This document shows, piece after piece, positions 1 to 7,459 of a stretch of 14,164 bases of DNA (position 1 is its first letter; each line of letters opens with the position of its first letter). The notes beneath the pieces are model-generated. The model saw only the letters and a list, made by a program, of their open reading frames with translations, was not told the origin of the DNA and did not search any database. Both the position numbers and the translations under genes were made by a program. The DNA comes from an uncultured Flavobacteriales bacterium (GTDB lineage: Bacteria > Bacteroidota > Bacteroidia > Flavobacteriales_D > Crocinitomicaceae): positions 1-14,164 of the forward strand of contig CAIUKX010000421.1 in NCBI GenBank assembly GCA_903899795.1. The letters run 5' to 3'.

Positions 1-30
1 ATATTTTCAATCTCAATCAATATGATTAAG

Positions 31-63
31 ATCGACTTTGACTCTAAGAATCTCAAGGTCGAT
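31..63. repeat. Imperfect inverted repeat inside the disrupted kinase 5' region
   Basis: ATCGACTTTGA (31-41) can pair with TCAAGGTCGAT (53-63) over 11 positions with a single G-T wobble, leaving an 11-base loop. The octamer AATCTCAA also occurs three times nearby, at 9-16, 49-56 and 67-74. The segment ends next to the stop that interrupts the kinase frame. It may be a rearrangement or assembly scar; no function is claimed. Confidence 0.45.
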
Positions 64-65
64 AA

Positions 66-671
66 AAATCTCAAGCTTCTAAAGCTACAGATAGAATGGC
101 TAGTATTTTAGAAGACTTAGATCAAATTACACGTCTGGAAGTTGATGATCTTAAACTCGATATGCGACCTTTTGATATTCATGAACTTACACAAGAAGTT
201 TTTGATTCATTCGAAATCATTGCCAGTGAAAAGAACATCAATTTAAAATTTGCCAAAGATGGCTACAGTTCGATTCAGGTGATTGGTGACCGTGGAAAAA
301 TTGCACAAGTAATCACAAATCTTATCAGTAATTCAATATTTTATGGAAATGTAGGCGGAGAAACTATTGTCCGTTTTTACATATTGGATGAAATTGTTAC
401 CATTGAAATTTCAGATAATGGTCCCGGAATTGAAGATGCTTTCATTCCTCGTCTTTTTGAACGATTCTACCGTGTCGAAAAAAGCAGAAACAGAAATGAA
501 GGAGGATCCGGTTTAGGACTAGCAATCGTTAAACACATCATTGAATCCCACAAACAATCTATCTCTGTAAGAAGTACTGTTGGGCTTGGAAGTACATTTT
601 CTTTCAGCCTTGATAAAAGTCAGGGAAATAACAATACACTCTATTCTTCACGTGGGATTCCGATCAAATAA
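66..671 (+). CDS. Sensor histidine kinase, C-terminal part (5' end missing or broken)
   Basis: This is the end of the dimerisation helix plus a full HATPase_c domain of a PhoR-type two-component kinase. Counting from the ATG at 96, the N-box lies at residues 71-83 (NLISNS), the G1 box DNGPGI at 107-112, the F-box LFERF at 120-124 and the G2 box GGSGLGLAIV at 136-145. Family-like residues (ASKATDRM, then ASILEDLDQITRLE) begin before the ATG, so 96 is probably not the native start. The same frame has a stop at 63-65, and the phosphoacceptor His (H-box) is not encoded in frame in the window. The ATP-binding half looks intact; the kinase core as seen cannot autophosphorylate. No response-regulator gene follows; a partner would have to lie upstream. 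The family call is secure. Whether this is a pseudogene, an assembly edge or a sequencing indel cannot be decided here. Confidence 0.85.
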   Translation, partial: KSQASKATDRMASILEDLDQITRLEVDDLKLDMRPFDIHELTQEVFDSFEIIASEKNINLKFAKDGYSSIQVIGDRGKIAQVITNLISNSIFYGNVGGETIVRFYILDEIVTIEISDNGPGIEDAFIPRLFERFYRVEKSRNRNEGGSGLGLAIVKHIIESHKQSISVRSTVGLGSTFSFSLDKSQGNNNTLYSSRGIPIK

Positions 672-757
672 CAAAATGATCTAACCATTCCTCCGGATCA
701 ATAATGAATTGTTGACCAAAATTTTCATGTAAAAAGTCACAAAAACTAATAATCTTG

Positions 758-777
758 AATAAAATAGAAATTTTATT
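758..777. repeat. AT-rich inverted repeat upstream of the decarboxylase gene
   Basis: AATAAAAT (758-765) and ATTTTATT (770-777) are perfect inverted arms around a 4-base spacer. The repeat lies about 75-95 bp before the ATG at 852, in the 180-bp gap after the kinase gene. The same two arms with a 3-base spacer occur upstream of lysA. It could be an operator, a weak AT-rich terminator for the kinase gene, or chance in AT-rich DNA. Confidence 0.3.
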
Positions 778-851
778 AAAATGTTTACCCTGTTTTCTTT
801 CAAAAAACAAATATTTAGGGGACATTTGCAACCAATTTATTATTAGCAAGA

Positions 852-2243
852 ATGAGAACGAAGTATATTGATCTGATTGATCAAACATTTGATTTTCCTC
901 AGGATGAGTTCAACTTACGGGATGAACGGCTTTTTTTCCACGGAATAGATCTTATGCGTTTGATTGACGAATACGGTACACCATTAAAATTCAATTATTT
1001 ACCGCAAATTTCGAACAATATACAAAGGGCAAAGGGTTGGTTTAGAGAAGCCATGCACAATTTAGGATATGGTGGAAACTATCACTATTCGTATTGTACA
1101 AAAAGCTCTCATTTTTCTTTTGTCCTGGATGAAGTCCTAAAGAACAATGTTCACATTGAAACCTCTTCAGCTTTCGATATTGATATCGTCAGAAATTTAT
1201 ACGAAAGTGGAAAATTAACGGATGGACGCTATGTCATCTGTAATGGTTTTAAAACAGAGAATTACATTAAAAATATCGCTGCACTGATTGAAGAATGTGA
1301 CTTGAATGTCATCTGTGTGGTTGATAATATTCAAGAGCTTCAACAACTTTTGGATGCTACGGAAAAAGATATCAATGTCGGAATCCGAATTGCATCAGAG
1401 GAAGAACCAAAATTTGAGTTTTATACTTCACGTCTTGGGATTCGGTACCGCGAAATAGTACCTTTTTACAAAGCAATGCTTCAGGACAATCCTCGTGTCA
1501 AGGTAAAGATGCTTCATTTCTTTATCAATACTGGGATTAACGATACAGCATATTACTGGAATGAATTAACCAAACTTTTGAGAATCTACTGTGATTTGAA
1601 AAAGTTATGTCCAACCCTAGACTATTTAAATATCGGCGGTGGATTCCCTATCAAAAAATCGTTAGCGTTTGATTTCGACTATTCGTACATGGTTCGTGAA
1701 ATTTTAACACAAATCAAACGAGTATGTATGGATAATGACATTCCTGACCCAGATATTTTTACTGAATTCGGTTCATTTACGGTTGGTGAAAGCGGTGGTG
1801 CAATATTCAGTATTTTACATCAAAAACAGCAAAATGACCGTGAAAAGTGGAACATGATTGATTCTTCATTTATGACGAATCTACCAGACACATGGGCAAT
1901 CAACCAGCGATTCATTTTACTCCCAATTAATCGATGGAATGATGATTACGAGAGAGTTCTATTGGGAGGTTTGACATGCGACAGTGATGATTATTACAAT
2001 TCAGAACAGCATTCAAATGCTATTTATCTCCCAAAATTTGATAAAAACAAACCTTTGTATTTAGGCTTTTTCAATACAGGTGCCTATCAGGAAACAATTG
2101 GTGGATTCGGTGGATTAAAACATTGTTTGATCCCTGAGCCTAAACACATTCTGATCAGACGTGATGAAAATGGAAAATTAAAAACAGAATTATTCTCTGA
2201 AGAGCAAACAGCAGCCGATTATTTGAAAATTTTGGGGTATTAA
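852..2243 (+). CDS. Fold-III PLP-dependent decarboxylase, arginine-decarboxylase-like
   Basis: The protein has 463 residues and the alanine-racemase-like barrel plus C-terminal beta domain of the ornithine/arginine/diaminopimelate decarboxylase superfamily. Visible landmarks are the PLP lysine K84 (YCTKSSHF), the phosphate-binding glycines IGGGFP at 261-266, TEFGSFTVGESG around 304-315 in the EPG position, the second-subunit cysteine in TCDSDD at 375-380, and the GAY motif at 410-412. The CDSD form resembles biosynthetic arginine decarboxylases, which make agmatine from arginine for polyamine synthesis. It is shorter than E. coli SpeA (about 650 residues) but matches, from memory, the roughly 460-residue proteins annotated as arginine decarboxylase in Bacteroidota. 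No agmatinase gene is adjacent, so the substrate is inferred; another basic amino acid or a carboxy-polyamine is possible. The ATG at 852 has no clear Shine-Dalgarno sequence, as is usual in this phylum. Confidence 0.8.
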   Translation: MRTKYIDLIDQTFDFPQDEFNLRDERLFFHGIDLMRLIDEYGTPLKFNYLPQISNNIQRAKGWFREAMHNLGYGGNYHYSYCTKSSHFSFVLDEVLKNNVHIETSSAFDIDIVRNLYESGKLTDGRYVICNGFKTENYIKNIAALIEECDLNVICVVDNIQELQQLLDATEKDINVGIRIASEEEPKFEFYTSRLGIRYREIVPFYKAMLQDNPRVKVKMLHFFINTGINDTAYYWNELTKLLRIYCDLKKLCPTLDYLNIGGGFPIKKSLAFDFDYSYMVREILTQIKRVCMDNDIPDPDIFTEFGSFTVGESGGAIFSILHQKQQNDREKWNMIDSSFMTNLPDTWAINQRFILLPINRWNDDYERVLLGGLTCDSDDYYNSEQHSNAIYLPKFDKNKPLYLGFFNTGAYQETIGGFGGLKHCLIPEPKHILIRRDENGKLKTELFSEEQTAADYLKILGY

Positions 2244-2348
2244 ATTTTTATTCTTATTTTTCTACAAGTAAAGTGTATTTATGTGCTTCAAAAGACTAAA
2301 TTTGAACTCCAGAAAAGTTATTGAGTATTACAACCTTTGACTAATAAC

Positions 2349-2726
2349 ATGAAAATAGATAGGTTTTATTTACAGACGCATACAAAATTCGCCAAGGCTT
2401 TAGCCGATTGGGCTCAGGAGCTTCAAGTTGAAGTTGTTGATTTCCATGAAAGAAATATAGAAGACATCAATCAAATGGACGGTCTTTTGATTTTCACAGA
2501 AAATCAGACTATCGAAAGAGAGATGCACGATCTCCGCGAAATGTTCGATCTAAAACAAAAGCCTATTCAAAAGATTGATATCAATGGTACGCTGGTAGTT
2601 GGTGTCTCCAATTTCAATTTTTGGCTCGAAAGAAATAACTGTAAGAAAGTTTTAGTAATTGGATCTGATCATCTGGTTGGAAATCCGAACTTGGAACGAT
2701 TTTTAGCAAATATTAAAATAAAATAA
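2349..2726 (+). CDS. Small conserved-looking protein of unknown function
   Basis: I do not recognise this 125-residue protein. The frame also opens at a TTG at 2337, but the ATG at 2349 (MKIDRFYLQ) is the more natural start. It has no signal peptide or membrane segment and is rich in charged residues. Alternating hydrophobic strands (VEVVDF, GLLIF, TLVVGVS, KKVLVIGS) between helices suggest a small cytoplasmic alpha/beta fold. A SNFNFWLERNN stretch and a GSDHLVGNPN stretch near the C-terminus look like turn or ligand-contact regions, but match no motif I can name. It lies 105 bp after the decarboxylase gene on the same strand and ends directly at a strong terminator, so the two genes may share a transcript. 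Coding is supported by its length, normal codon use and exact placement before the terminator. Confidence 0.65.
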   Translation: MKIDRFYLQTHTKFAKALADWAQELQVEVVDFHERNIEDINQMDGLLIFTENQTIEREMHDLREMFDLKQKPIQKIDINGTLVVGVSNFNFWLERNNCKKVLVIGSDHLVGNPNLERFLANIKIK

Positions 2727-2756
2727 AAAAAGCTACCAAATTGGTAGCTTTTTTTT
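2727..2756. terminator. Bidirectional intrinsic terminator
   Basis: The stem AGCTACC (2731-2737) pairs perfectly with GGTAGCT (2743-2749) around AAATT. It is flanked by an A run on the left and a T run on the right, so each strand shows a GC-containing hairpin followed by at least six T. It begins at the stop codon of the upstream plus-strand gene and lies 15 bp from the end of lysA, so it can serve both convergent genes. Confidence 0.92.
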
Positions 2757-2770
2757 GATCTATACATTGA

Positions 2771-3976
2771 TTATATTTCAATTTCTACCTCATTTCTATA
2801 GATATCTTCCAATGTTTCTCTTTTACGAATCAAGTGAGGTGCGTTATTGATGATCAACACCTCTGCCGGACGAAGACGTGCATTGTATTGATTGCTCATT
2901 GTAAAACCATAAGCTCCTGCATTATGAATCGCCAGAACATCGCCTTCTCTTACTTCAGGCAACAAACGATCGTATCCTATCGTATCACTTTCACAAATGT
3001 ACCCAACCACTGAATACAACTTCGAAGCCCCTTCCGGATTACTAATATTTTCTATGTAATGATAAGCATTGTAAAACATAGGACGAATCAAATGATTCTG
3101 TCCACTGTTTAATCCAACAAAGACTGTCGACGTTGTTTGCTTGATTGTAGTTGCACTCACCAAAAGTTTACCACTTTCACTTACCAAAAATTTTCCTGGT
3201 TCAAACCACAACTCCAACTCCCGTCCGTAATCTTTACAAAACTGCCTGAATGAATCTGCAATCTTCTTCCCTATTTTTTCAATTGGAGTAACAATATCTC
3301 CTTCTTTATAAGCCACTTTGAAACCACTTCCAAAATCCATAAAGATCAAATCAGGAAATTCTCTGGCAGCCTCGTACAACAACTCTGCTCCACGAATGAA
3401 TACATCGGCATCCAAGATGTCGCTTCCGGTGTGCATATGCAGTCCTGTGATCTTAATGTCGTAATTCTTTGACACTCTTAGAATATGCCTCAATTGATGG
3501 ATGGAAATTCCAAATTTAGAATCAATATGTCCAACTGAAATATTACTATGTCCACCAGCCATGATGTGAGGATTGATTCGAATACAACATGGAACAGAAT
3601 TTCCGTACATATTTCCGAAATGCTCTAAAACGGATAAATTATCAATATTAATATGAACCCCAATTTCAACTGCCTGTTTAATTTCAGAAAAATCAACACA
3701 ATTCGGGGTGAACATAATTTCATTTGGCAAATAACCTGCACGCAAACCCAAATGGATTTCCTCAATTGAAACTGCGTCCAATCCAGCTCCTTCCTTACGC
3801 AACAACTTTAAAATTGCACTATTATTTAACGCTTTTAATGCATAATGTAATTTTACATCGATTCCATCAAACGCATTTTTTAATGTCTTATACTGTCTAC
3901 TAATGGTATTAGCATCGTAAACATAAGTCGGTGTGCCAAAATTTTCAGCAATTTCTAATAATGTATTTTTTTTCAT
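2771..3976 (-). CDS. lysA: Diaminopimelate decarboxylase
   Basis: This enzyme catalyses the last step of lysine synthesis, meso-diaminopimelate to L-lysine plus CO2, with PLP in the cytoplasm. From the ATG at 3976 the protein has 401 residues, normal for LysA. Landmarks are K48 (HYALKALNN), the Schiff-base lysine; HTGSD at 182-186; FGSGF at 215-219; EPGKF at 259-263, where most homologues have EPGR; the cysteine loop CESDT at 328-332; and GAYGFTMSNQYN at 354-365, followed by RLRPAEVL. The frame also opens at a TTG at 3997, but that codon lies inside the likely -7 element, so 3976 is chosen. It is convergent with the preceding genes, which include a second fold-III decarboxylase. The gene appears intact and monocistronic. 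Confidence 0.95.
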   Translation of the reverse strand: MKKNTLLEIAENFGTPTYVYDANTISRQYKTLKNAFDGIDVKLHYALKALNNSAILKLLRKEGAGLDAVSIEEIHLGLRAGYLPNEIMFTPNCVDFSEIKQAVEIGVHINIDNLSVLEHFGNMYGNSVPCCIRINPHIMAGGHSNISVGHIDSKFGISIHQLRHILRVSKNYDIKITGLHMHTGSDILDADVFIRGAELLYEAAREFPDLIFMDFGSGFKVAYKEGDIVTPIEKIGKKIADSFRQFCKDYGRELELWFEPGKFLVSESGKLLVSATTIKQTTSTVFVGLNSGQNHLIRPMFYNAYHYIENISNPEGASKLYSVVGYICESDTIGYDRLLPEVREGDVLAIHNAGAYGFTMSNQYNARLRPAEVLIINNAPHLIRKRETLEDIYRNEVEIEI

Positions 3977-3994
3977 TTGTATTAAACTTGAGCG

Positions 3995-4002
3995 CAAATA
4001 TA
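3995..4002 (-). promoter_or_regulatory. Bacteroidota -7 element for lysA
   Basis: On the minus strand this reads TATATTTG, an exact match to the TAnnTTTG -7 consensus. Transcription would start near 3988-3991, giving a leader of only about 12-15 nt before the ATG at 3976. No clear TTG (-33) box is present at the usual spacing; the AT-rich inverted repeat at 4011-4039 occupies that area. A second match (TAAATTTG, 4060-4067) lies further upstream. Confidence 0.6.
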
Positions 4003-4010
4003 ATGTTATT

Positions 4011-4039
4011 AATTTAATAAAATGTTATTTTATTAAATT
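4011..4039. repeat. Perfect 13-bp inverted repeat upstream of lysA
   Basis: AATTTAATAAAAT (4011-4023) and ATTTTATTAAATT (4027-4039) are exact reverse complements around GTT. The repeat lies just upstream of the lysA -7 element, over the expected -33 region, which is where a repressor or activator would bind. The arms share the core AATAAAAT/ATTTTATT with the repeat at 758-777 before the other decarboxylase gene. It is a candidate operator; the AT richness of the region is a caution. Confidence 0.5.
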
Positions 4040-4204
4040 TTTGTTACACAAAATAGATGCAAATTTAATAAACAAAGTTAGCTATATTATCCAATCCAGA
4101 ATATTACAGAAAGTAACCAATATTTAACTGGAATTACTGAATAAATAATAGACCAAAGTTCAATTTACAAGGAAAATAAAATGAATGGAAATACAATTTA
4201 TTGT

Positions 4205-4212
4205 TAATTTTG
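4205..4212 (+). promoter_or_regulatory. -7 element for the PorG-like gene
   Basis: TAATTTTG is an exact TAnnTTTG match, 33 bp before the ATG at 4245. It lies downstream of the earlier in-frame ATG at 4185, so if it is used that longer start cannot be on the transcript. This agrees with the signal peptide, which begins at 4245. Confidence 0.5.
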
Positions 4213-4244
4213 GCGTTCTTATTATCCCTACAATAGAAATTAAC

Positions 4245-5066
4245 ATGCAGAGATTCATTCTGGCTAATATTCTGGTTTTGATTTTCGGACTTAATGTACG
4301 AGCACAACGCTCTACACCATTATCCAGATCTGAATTAGGATTCATATTCGGAGGAATGTCATATATGGGGGATTTAAATTTAGTTCCTTTCAAAAACACT
4401 CAGCTTGCTGGAGGTTTAATTTTTCGTTACAATGTTCATTCGAGAATGAGTTTAAGAGCCAATCTTTTATATGGCAATGTAAAAGGCAATGATGCTCAAT
4501 CCAAGATCGATTTGATTAAAAATAGAAATTTGAATTTTACTTCAGCGATTTATGAACTTTCCGGAGGAATAGAATTTAATTATTTTCCATTTGAAATCGG
4601 ACACGAACGATACAAAGGTACAGCCTATATTTTGACTGAAATAGGGGTCTTTCATATGAACCCAATGACCAAATACAACGGAGAAAGTGTTGCATTACAA
4701 CCACTCGGAACAGAAGGTCAAGGAACCAGTCTATCTAGCCACAAGAATTACGGCTTAACACAATTATGTATTCCGATAGGTGTTGGTGCACGGATTACAT
4801 TAGGTAAATGGGCATGTCTGAATCTTGAACTAGGCTTAAGAAAAACCTTTACTGATTATCTAGATGATGTACATTCTGATACTTATGTAGATCCAACAGT
4901 TTTAGCCGTTCAAAGTGGTCCTACTGCAGCAGCACTATCCAATCGAAGTTTGGATGGATCTCGCTACGGAAAAAGAGGTACTTCAACATCGAAGGACTGG
5001 TACCTATTCACAGGATTTTCAATCACCTTCAAATTGGGAAAAAAATCAAGTTGTTTTTACCATTGA
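4245..5066 (+). CDS. DUF6089 / PorG-like outer-membrane beta-barrel protein
   Basis: The protein has 273 residues with a signal peptide ending near VRA-Q at 18-21. The remainder is alternating amphipathic strands typical of an eight-stranded outer-membrane barrel. Family landmarks that I recognise are the early SYMGDLN (39-45), the central PLGTEGQG (153-160), RKTFTDYLDDV (199-209) followed by TYVDP, AALSNRS (229-235), and a C-terminal KRG...DWYLFTGFSITFKLG. This is the family that includes PorG of the type IX secretion system, an outer-membrane component associated with the PorK/PorN ring; many DUF6089 proteins have no proven role. The frame opens at 4185, but only the ATG at 4245 gives a proper signal peptide. 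No porK/L/M/N genes are present, so a secretion role is suggested by similarity only. Two T9SS cargo genes lie later in the window. Confidence 0.8.
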   Translation: MQRFILANILVLIFGLNVRAQRSTPLSRSELGFIFGGMSYMGDLNLVPFKNTQLAGGLIFRYNVHSRMSLRANLLYGNVKGNDAQSKIDLIKNRNLNFTSAIYELSGGIEFNYFPFEIGHERYKGTAYILTEIGVFHMNPMTKYNGESVALQPLGTEGQGTSLSSHKNYGLTQLCIPIGVGARITLGKWACLNLELGLRKTFTDYLDDVHSDTYVDPTVLAVQSGPTAAALSNRSLDGSRYGKRGTSTSKDWYLFTGFSITFKLGKKSSCFYH

Positions 5067-5251
5067 TAAGTCTTTTAGAAGTTTTCAACAAATTATAGTA
5101 AGAATATTGACGTTCGTTAAATGGTCAAGCTCATATAAGTGCTATTCAATAGAAATAACGGGGAATTAACAAAATTTCACTAAAACACTTATTAACAAAT
5201 CAATGCATTCAAGGCTAATGGGACTATCTTAGGCATCCCAAATAACAATGA

Positions 5252-6037
5252 ATGAAAAACAAAAACAGACATGTAGCTAAAAATGGATTGCTTAAATTCA
5301 GTCAACTTTTGTTTGTATTACTGTTTTCATTCTCTTCTTTTTCACAATTGGAAGCAATAAAAGACAAAGCTGATTATCCTTTCCTGTTGAATCTTCCGGC
5401 TGATAGCATACTTTGCTCCAAACCTCCCGTGTTAATTTTCTTACACGGTAGAAGTTTATCAGGCAATAATCTTGAAATCGTCAAGCGCTACGGAATTATC
5501 AACGAAATTATCCGTGGAAGAGATATTCCTGCTATAGTTATTGCTCCACAGGTGATGATGGGTAAATCATGGGAGCCTGACAAGATCTTGAGTGTCTTAA
5601 AATATGTACAATCTCAATACGATACTGATACGAGTCGTATCTATGTTGACGGCATGAGTTTGGGAGGTTACGGAACATTGCATTTTGCAGGAAAATATCC
5701 CGAATTGGTAGCCGGAGCTGTTGCGTTATGCGGTGGTGGAAATGTAAGCGATGCTTCAAATTTATCTCAAATCCCTCTTTGGATTGAACATGGAATTCCT
5801 GATAGAGCCGTTCCGATCTCAGAATCAGATAAAATTGCAAATGCCATCAAAAAATATAATGAAGGAGCGAACCTGACTTATGTCAGAAACCCAACGGCAA
5901 GTCACGGAAGTTTGGAACGGATTTTCCATTCCGATCAATTCTATGAATGGTTGTTCAAACAAGTGAAAACAGCAAAACCGATTCAAATTGAAACATCAGA
6001 ATCACCTGCACCCGCCGCCAAATCGGATCAATTGTAA
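5252..6037 (+). CDS. Secreted alpha/beta hydrolase (esterase-like)
   Basis: The 261-residue protein starts with a lysine/arginine-rich n-region and a hydrophobic stretch (LLFVLLFSFSSFSQ, about 19-32), a signal peptide for export to the periplasm or beyond. The mature part is a compact alpha/beta hydrolase: oxyanion-hole HG in IFLHGRS (62-68), nucleophile S136 in GMSLGGYG, acid D184 in HGIPDRAVP, and base H218 in ASHGS. The layout resembles PHB-depolymerase/feruloyl-esterase-like or dienelactone-hydrolase-like single-domain esterases. All catalytic residues are present, so it should be active on an ester or peptide-like substrate that cannot be named. The C-terminal tail (about 240-261) is a low-complexity extension rich in Pro, Ala and Ser without a sorting domain. 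It lies 185 bp after the PorG-like gene; no exact -7 element is seen in that gap. Confidence 0.82.
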   Translation: MKNKNRHVAKNGLLKFSQLLFVLLFSFSSFSQLEAIKDKADYPFLLNLPADSILCSKPPVLIFLHGRSLSGNNLEIVKRYGIINEIIRGRDIPAIVIAPQVMMGKSWEPDKILSVLKYVQSQYDTDTSRIYVDGMSLGGYGTLHFAGKYPELVAGAVALCGGGNVSDASNLSQIPLWIEHGIPDRAVPISESDKIANAIKKYNEGANLTYVRNPTASHGSLERIFHSDQFYEWLFKQVKTAKPIQIETSESPAPAAKSDQL

Positions 6038-6067
6038 AATTCTCAGACAATCTAGTTTTGAAGGATA

Positions 6068-7459
6068 TTAAAACGCTTTCGGAAATACAAAACCAGTCAT
6101 ATCTACCTCGTAAATATCCATACTAGATTTTTGACCTACAATTTCAAATCCAGCCATCACAGCTTTATGCAAATCCTGATAATATTTAAAATGAGTATCG
6201 TTGTTCACAGAATTTACTGTCACACCCAAATTAACTGGTTTCGACCAAGTATAAGCATCTCCTAAATTCTCACAAACAAATATATCGTAACCTCCCATTC
6301 CAAGATGACCAGTTGAACTGAAAAATAAATATTTACCATCAGCAGTGATATAAGGAGTTGTTTCAGCACCGATTGTATTCACACTATCATTCAAAGGAAC
6401 TGCATCTCCCCAAGTCTTACCGATTTTTTGAGCTACATAGATATCCGTTGATCGTTTATCCGCTTTTCGATCCGAAACAAAGTACATTGTATTACCGTCA
6501 GCACTTAAAACTGCGCAACTTTCAAAATAATCGGTATTAATTGTTGGATTTGCTATTCGTTTCGGACTTCCCCATTTACCTTTGTTTGTGAATGCCAATT
6601 CAAAAATATCCGAACCTTCTGTAGTTTTTTTAGCATTAGTAGCAGTCGTATTAATTGTCATTAATGCTACCAATCCATCAGCAGACAAGAATGAAAATGA
6701 ATCAAAACCATCGGAATTAATACGATCAATTTCATTAGTAACACTATCCCATTTTTGTGCTCCGGAATCCCAGCGTGCTCTGTATGTATCTTCAAAAAAT
6801 TCCTGATCATCCGGGTTAGTTCTTCCACCTTTTGTATCACTTCTTCTAGAAGTAAAATAAAGCGTTTTCCCATCATGACTTAAAACTGGCGCATAGTCAT
6901 TGAAACCTGAATTCACATCACCCACAATATGAGATCTTTTATTCTTTTGACCTGTCGCCAATAATTGCTTCGCATATTTACATTGCTCAATGTGTAAGGC
7001 AATATCCAAGTCATTGGAGCGTGAAGGAGAAACCAGAGCCATAGCTCTTTGGTAATTCACAAGAGCTGAATCCAATAATCCCATTCGATGATATACTTTT
7101 CCATATAATTCGTAAATTTCATCATCTATATCAACCGCATTGATCTTCATTGCGTCATTTGAATATTTCAAGGCAAAACCATAATTTGACATTGCATAAT
7201 GACACTGTGCAATCCAATAAGGTGGTCTCCAACTGTTCGGATCTTTCAATGCAGCTTGACGAAATTGTGCCAATGCATCTTTCACTTTTCCTTCTGAAAA
7301 CATACGTTTCCCCTCTTCCATCATATAAATTGCTGTCGATTTATCGATCAATTTTGTGGTTGTATCGGGAGGTGCTACCGAACTCTTAGAAGCCGTTGCC
7401 GCACTTACACCAAATGAAATTAAAAAAATAGTTAAGAATAAAAATGAACGGAAATTCAT
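6068..7459 (-). CDS. Secreted TPR and PD40 beta-propeller protein
   Basis: From the ATG at 7459 the protein has 463 residues: a signal peptide (about 1-21, MNFRSFLFL...SAA), a TPR-like helical region (about 42-165), and a WD40-like PD40 propeller (about 185-450). Propeller blades are seen as SHDGKTLYFTSRR (194-206), SADGLVALM (259-267), SADGNTMYFVSDR (319-331) and TADGKYLFFSSTGHLGMGGYDIF (372-394, quoted in part as the YDIF ending). In Bacteroidota this domain order begins proteins such as PorE/SprE-associated OmpA-like periplasmic proteins; here the usual OmpA-type peptidoglycan-binding end is absent. The frame extends to ATG 7495, but 7459 gives the more typical signal peptide. It is convergent with the hydrolase gene, with 30 bp between the stops. 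Likely a periplasmic scaffold; the partner is unknown. Confidence 0.78.
   Translation of the reverse strand: MNFRSFLFLTIFLISFGVSAATASKSSVAPPDTTTKLIDKSTAIYMMEEGKRMFSEGKVKDALAQFRQAALKDPNSWRPPYWIAQCHYAMSNYGFALKYSNDAMKINAVDIDDEIYELYGKVYHRMGLLDSALVNYQRAMALVSPSRSNDLDIALHIEQCKYAKQLLATGQKNKRSHIVGDVNSGFNDYAPVLSHDGKTLYFTSRRSDTKGGRTNPDDQEFFEDTYRARWDSGAQKWDSVTNEIDRINSDGFDSFSFLSADGLVALMTINTTATNAKKTTEGSDIFELAFTNKGKWGSPKRIANPTINTDYFESCAVLSADGNTMYFVSDRKADKRSTDIYVAQKIGKTWGDAVPLNDSVNTIGAETTPYITADGKYLFFSSTGHLGMGGYDIFVCENLGDAYTWSKPVNLGVTVNSVNNDTHFKYYQDLHKAVMAGFEIVGQKSSMDIYEVDMTGFVFPKAF

Noticed and set aside
821..828. GACATTTG as a -7 element for the decarboxylase gene
   Set aside because: It mismatches the TA of TAnnTTTG at the first position and no -33 box supports it.
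664..888. Minus-strand 74-codon ORF ending in a protein-like stretch (DPEEWLDHFVI)
   Set aside because: It overlaps the ends of both neighbouring genes, has no promoter or start context, and is mostly Phe/Ile/Lys/Leu as expected from AT-rich noncoding DNA. The C-terminal stretch looks somewhat protein-like, so a decayed gene remnant is not fully excluded.
3933..4127. Plus-strand 64-codon ORF over the lysA start and upstream region
   Set aside because: It is antisense to the lysA start, covers the lysA promoter and palindrome, and resembles no protein.
4915..5169. Plus-strand 84-codon ORF at the end of the PorG-like gene
   Set aside because: Out-of-frame shadow; the barrel protein's own frame keeps family motifs to its stop at 5066, so no frameshift is needed.
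6055..6074. Possible weak hairpin (GTTTT/AAAAC) between the hydrolase and PD40 genes
   Set aside because: A 5-bp, nearly GC-free stem that runs into the PD40 stop codon is too weak to call a terminator.
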